Shown here: positions 5,671 to 6,701 of the stretch, piece by piece
Position numbering within the stretch: position 1 is the stretch's first letter
How the letters are laid out: each line of letters starts with the position of its first letter
Assembly (NCBI GenBank): GCA_013202445.1
Contig: JABMRW010000120.1
Span: 1 to 6,701, forward strand
DNA: 6,701 bases
Direction: 5' to 3'
DNA from: Deltaproteobacteria bacterium
Lineage (GTDB): Bacteria; Chloroflexota; Dehalococcoidia; Dehalococcoidales; BS750m-G39
Made by a program: the position numbers and the translations under genes
Notes under the pieces: model-generated
Database searches by the model: none
The model's input: only the letters and a program-made list of their open reading frames with translations
What the model was told of the DNA's origin: nothing

Positions 5671-6441
5671 TTATTTTGCTTTGTAGTTCGGCTTTCTCTT
5701 CTCCACGAAAGCCCTGGTTCCCTCGTCGAAGTCCTCGGTACCCATTACATAGGCTACCAGTAAGTTCTCCAGCTTCAACCCCTCCTCCAAAGTCATGGCC
5801 GAACCTCTAACCATCGCCTCTTTAGCCGCCCTGACCGCCAGAGGCCCCGCCTTGCAGATAATTTGAGCCCATTCCTTAGCTGTGGCCATAACCTCAGCCT
5901 GAGGCACCACCTTATTCACCAGTCCGATACGGTATGCTTCCTGGGCATCTATCAGTTTCCCCATCAGCAATAGCTCAGCCGCCTTACACCAGGGAATAGC
6001 CCGCGGCAACCGCTGCGTTCCCCCCCACCCCGGAATCAGCCCCAGGTTCACCTCGGGTGTTCCCAGACGAGCGTTCTCGGCAGCTATTCTTATATCGCAG
6101 GCCAGGGCCAGTTCCAGCCCCCCGCCCAGCGCCATGCCGTTGATGGCAGCAATAAGCGGCTTGGCCATCTCCAGCCCCCGCATTATGCTGGGTGGCATTG
6201 ACCATTGGTCCCGGCGGTGCTCCCTCATAAAGGGCAGGGTATCCTTGATATCGGCGCCGCCGCAGAAAGCCTTCTCGCCAGCACCGGTAACGATGCCAAC
6301 CCAAAGCTCGGGGTCGTCTCTAAAGTCCAACATTGCCTCAAGGAGTCCCTGCACCGTCTCCATGTTCAGGGCATTCATTGCCTCGGGGCGATTTATGGTG
6401 AAGATAGCCACCCTTCCCTCTTTCTCATAGTTAACAGCCAT
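5671..6441 (-). CDS. crt: Enoyl-CoA hydratase / crotonase
   Basis: The 256-residue crotonase-fold protein hydrates trans-2-enoyl-CoA such as crotonyl-CoA to the 3-hydroxyacyl-CoA. Oxyanion-hole segments are visible at AFCGGADIKD (58-67) and NGMALGGGLELALACD (101-116). The two catalytic glutamates E110 and E130 (in GTPEVNLGLIPGWGGTQR) are 20 residues apart, as are Glu144 and Glu164 of the rat enzyme, so a true hydratase is expected. The C-terminus FVEKRKPNYKAK is typical. An in-frame ATG 36 bases upstream (6477) is rejected as the start: it lacks a ribosome site and adds a basic leader. The ATG at 6441 has AAGGAGG six bases upstream. First gene of the three-gene fatty-acyl block, behind a recognisable promoter. 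Confidence 0.94.
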   Translation of the reverse strand: MAVNYEKEGRVAIFTINRPEAMNALNMETVQGLLEAMLDFRDDPELWVGIVTGAGEKAFCGGADIKDTLPFMREHRRDQWSMPPSIMRGLEMAKPLIAAINGMALGGGLELALACDIRIAAENARLGTPEVNLGLIPGWGGTQRLPRAIPWCKAAELLLMGKLIDAQEAYRIGLVNKVVPQAEVMATAKEWAQIICKAGPLAVRAAKEAMVRGSAMTLEEGLKLENLLVAYVMGTEDFDEGTRAFVEKRKPNYKAK

Positions 6442-6447
6442 AACCAA

Positions 6448-6454
6448 CCTCCTT
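6448..6454 (-). promoter_or_regulatory. Ribosome binding site fixing the crotonase start
   Basis: On the minus strand AAGGAGG ends 6 bases before the ATG at 6441. This perfect site decides between that ATG and the in-frame ATG at 6477. Confidence 0.85.
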
Positions 6455-6507
6455 CGTAACTTAATAAGGGTCAACAAGTGGACAATTAAGAGGGGTAACC
6501 GTGTTGA

Positions 6508-6537
6508 ATTTTAACAGAGAGCCCAAGCCAGCGTCAA
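6508..6537 (-). promoter_or_regulatory. Sigma-70-type promoter of the crt-hbd-thiolase block
   Basis: On the minus strand TTGACG (6532-6537, five of six matches) is followed after 18 bases by TAAAAT (6508-6513, five of six). Transcription would begin near 6501, giving a leader of about 60 bases before the crotonase ATG. An A/G-rich tract with eight consecutive G (6547-6554) lies directly upstream of the -35. No operator palindrome is obvious between the promoter and the gene. Confidence 0.65.
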
Positions 6538-6554
6538 CTTTCAGCACCCCCCCC

Positions 6555-6592
6555 TTTTTAAGTTTTGTTTTTCTTCCCATACCCGCCCACCC
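6555..6592 (-). repeat. Possible divergent inverted copy of the intergenic repeat
   Basis: Read on the minus strand, this segment shares GGGCGGG, then GGGAAG, then AAAAC and TAAAAA with repeat copy A. Order and spacing are the same apart from a 3-base gap in the G-rich part. The match is weaker than between copies A and B and is helped by low complexity, so shared ancestry is tentative. Confidence 0.35.
6576..6592 (-). other. Potential G-quadruplex upstream of the crotonase promoter
   Basis: The minus strand reads GGGTGGGCGGGTATGGG, four G3 runs with loops of 1, 1 and 3 bases. It lies about 40 bases upstream of the -35 element, on the non-template strand of the crt block. A regulatory role is inference. 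Confidence 0.55.
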
Positions 6593-6610
6593 AAAAAGGC
6601 TCCGCCTCTT

Positions 6611-6646
6611 TATAACTCTGTAGCCCCACCCCTCATTGGAGTTATA
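6611..6646. repeat. 8-base inverted repeat with a C-rich loop
   Basis: TATAACTC (6611-6618) and GAGTTATA (6639-6646) are perfect inverted copies separated by 20 bases that include CCCCACCCC. It could form a hairpin or be a dimeric protein site. There is no U-tract suggesting a terminator. Confidence 0.5.
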
Positions 6647-6690
6647 CCCCTCCTTATCCCCACCCCCCAAGAAGAAATTGATAGAAGTAT

Positions 6691-6701
6691 CACTTCTGTA
6701 G
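6691..6701 (+). repeat. Exact repeat of the first 11 window bases at the right edge
   Basis: CACTTCTGTAG here is identical to positions 1-11. It may be the beginning of a third plus-orientation copy of the intergenic repeat cut off by the end of the window, or a terminal overlap of the assembled sequence. Confidence 0.6.

Larger units (their letters stand above)
6593..6701. other. C-rich right-hand intergenic region with no convincing gene
   Basis: Apart from the inverted repeat at 6611-6646, this stretch is C-rich on the plus strand with CCCCACCCC at 6624-6632 and 6658-6666. A small hairpin, AGAAGT-ATC-ACTTCT, lies at 6683-6697. A 69-codon minus-strand frame at 6461-6670 is not credible as a gene. 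Confidence 0.5.

Noticed and set aside
6461..6670. A 69-codon minus-strand frame upstream of crotonase
   Set aside because: It runs through the promoter, the G8 tract and the G-quadruplex motif, has a low-complexity translation, and lacks a ribosome site.
1..6701. Mobile element or defence system
   Set aside because: No transposase, integrase, nuclease-helicase set or tRNA attachment site is visible. All genes are metabolic, transport or housekeeping families.

Overview
The window is ordinary bacterial chromosome from a mid-GC organism with strong Shine-Dalgarno sites. Nothing in it looks like a phage, plasmid or defence system. The gene set (a crotonase / 3-hydroxyacyl-CoA dehydrogenase / thiolase cassette, a Mut7-C nuclease, a small CxxC protein ending in a 'CPDF' motif) recalls uncultured anaerobic Chloroflexota of the Dehalococcoidia type. 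That placement is inference from gene style and was not tested.

Layout from the right. Positions 6442-6701 are a C-rich upstream region (G-rich on the transcribed-sense strand). It holds a good sigma-70-type promoter, a G-quadruplex motif and inverted repeats. The promoter drives, on the minus strand, crotonase (6441-5671), 3-hydroxybutyryl-CoA dehydrogenase (5653-4802) and an acetyl-CoA acetyltransferase-type thiolase (4739-3459). Together these cover the last three steps of a beta-oxidation turn, or in reverse the route from two acetyl-CoA to crotonyl-CoA. No acyl-CoA dehydrogenase or electron-transfer flavoprotein lies in the window. The thiolase has one insertion of about 34 residues near its N-terminus.

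A 58-residue four-cysteine protein sits alone on the plus strand (3280-3456). It ends 2 bases from the thiolase stop, tail to tail. A 160-base intergenic region separates it from a second minus-strand block read in the order CorA-type metal transporter (3119-2115), YhhQ-type queuosine-precursor transporter (2113-1478), metallo-beta-lactamase-fold hydrolase (1464-694) and Mut7-C PIN-like nuclease with zinc ribbon (659-156). Spacings of 1, 13 and 34 bases suggest one transcript.

Positions 1-155 carry two copies of a roughly 65-base intergenic repeat. The first contains a very compact G-quadruplex motif. The second runs into the end of the Mut7-C gene and supplies its last codons and stop. The first 11 bases of the window recur exactly as its last 11 bases, so the right edge may stop inside another copy. 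A possible divergent inverted copy lies upstream of the crotonase promoter. This repeat family is the least explained feature; the genes themselves belong to known families.
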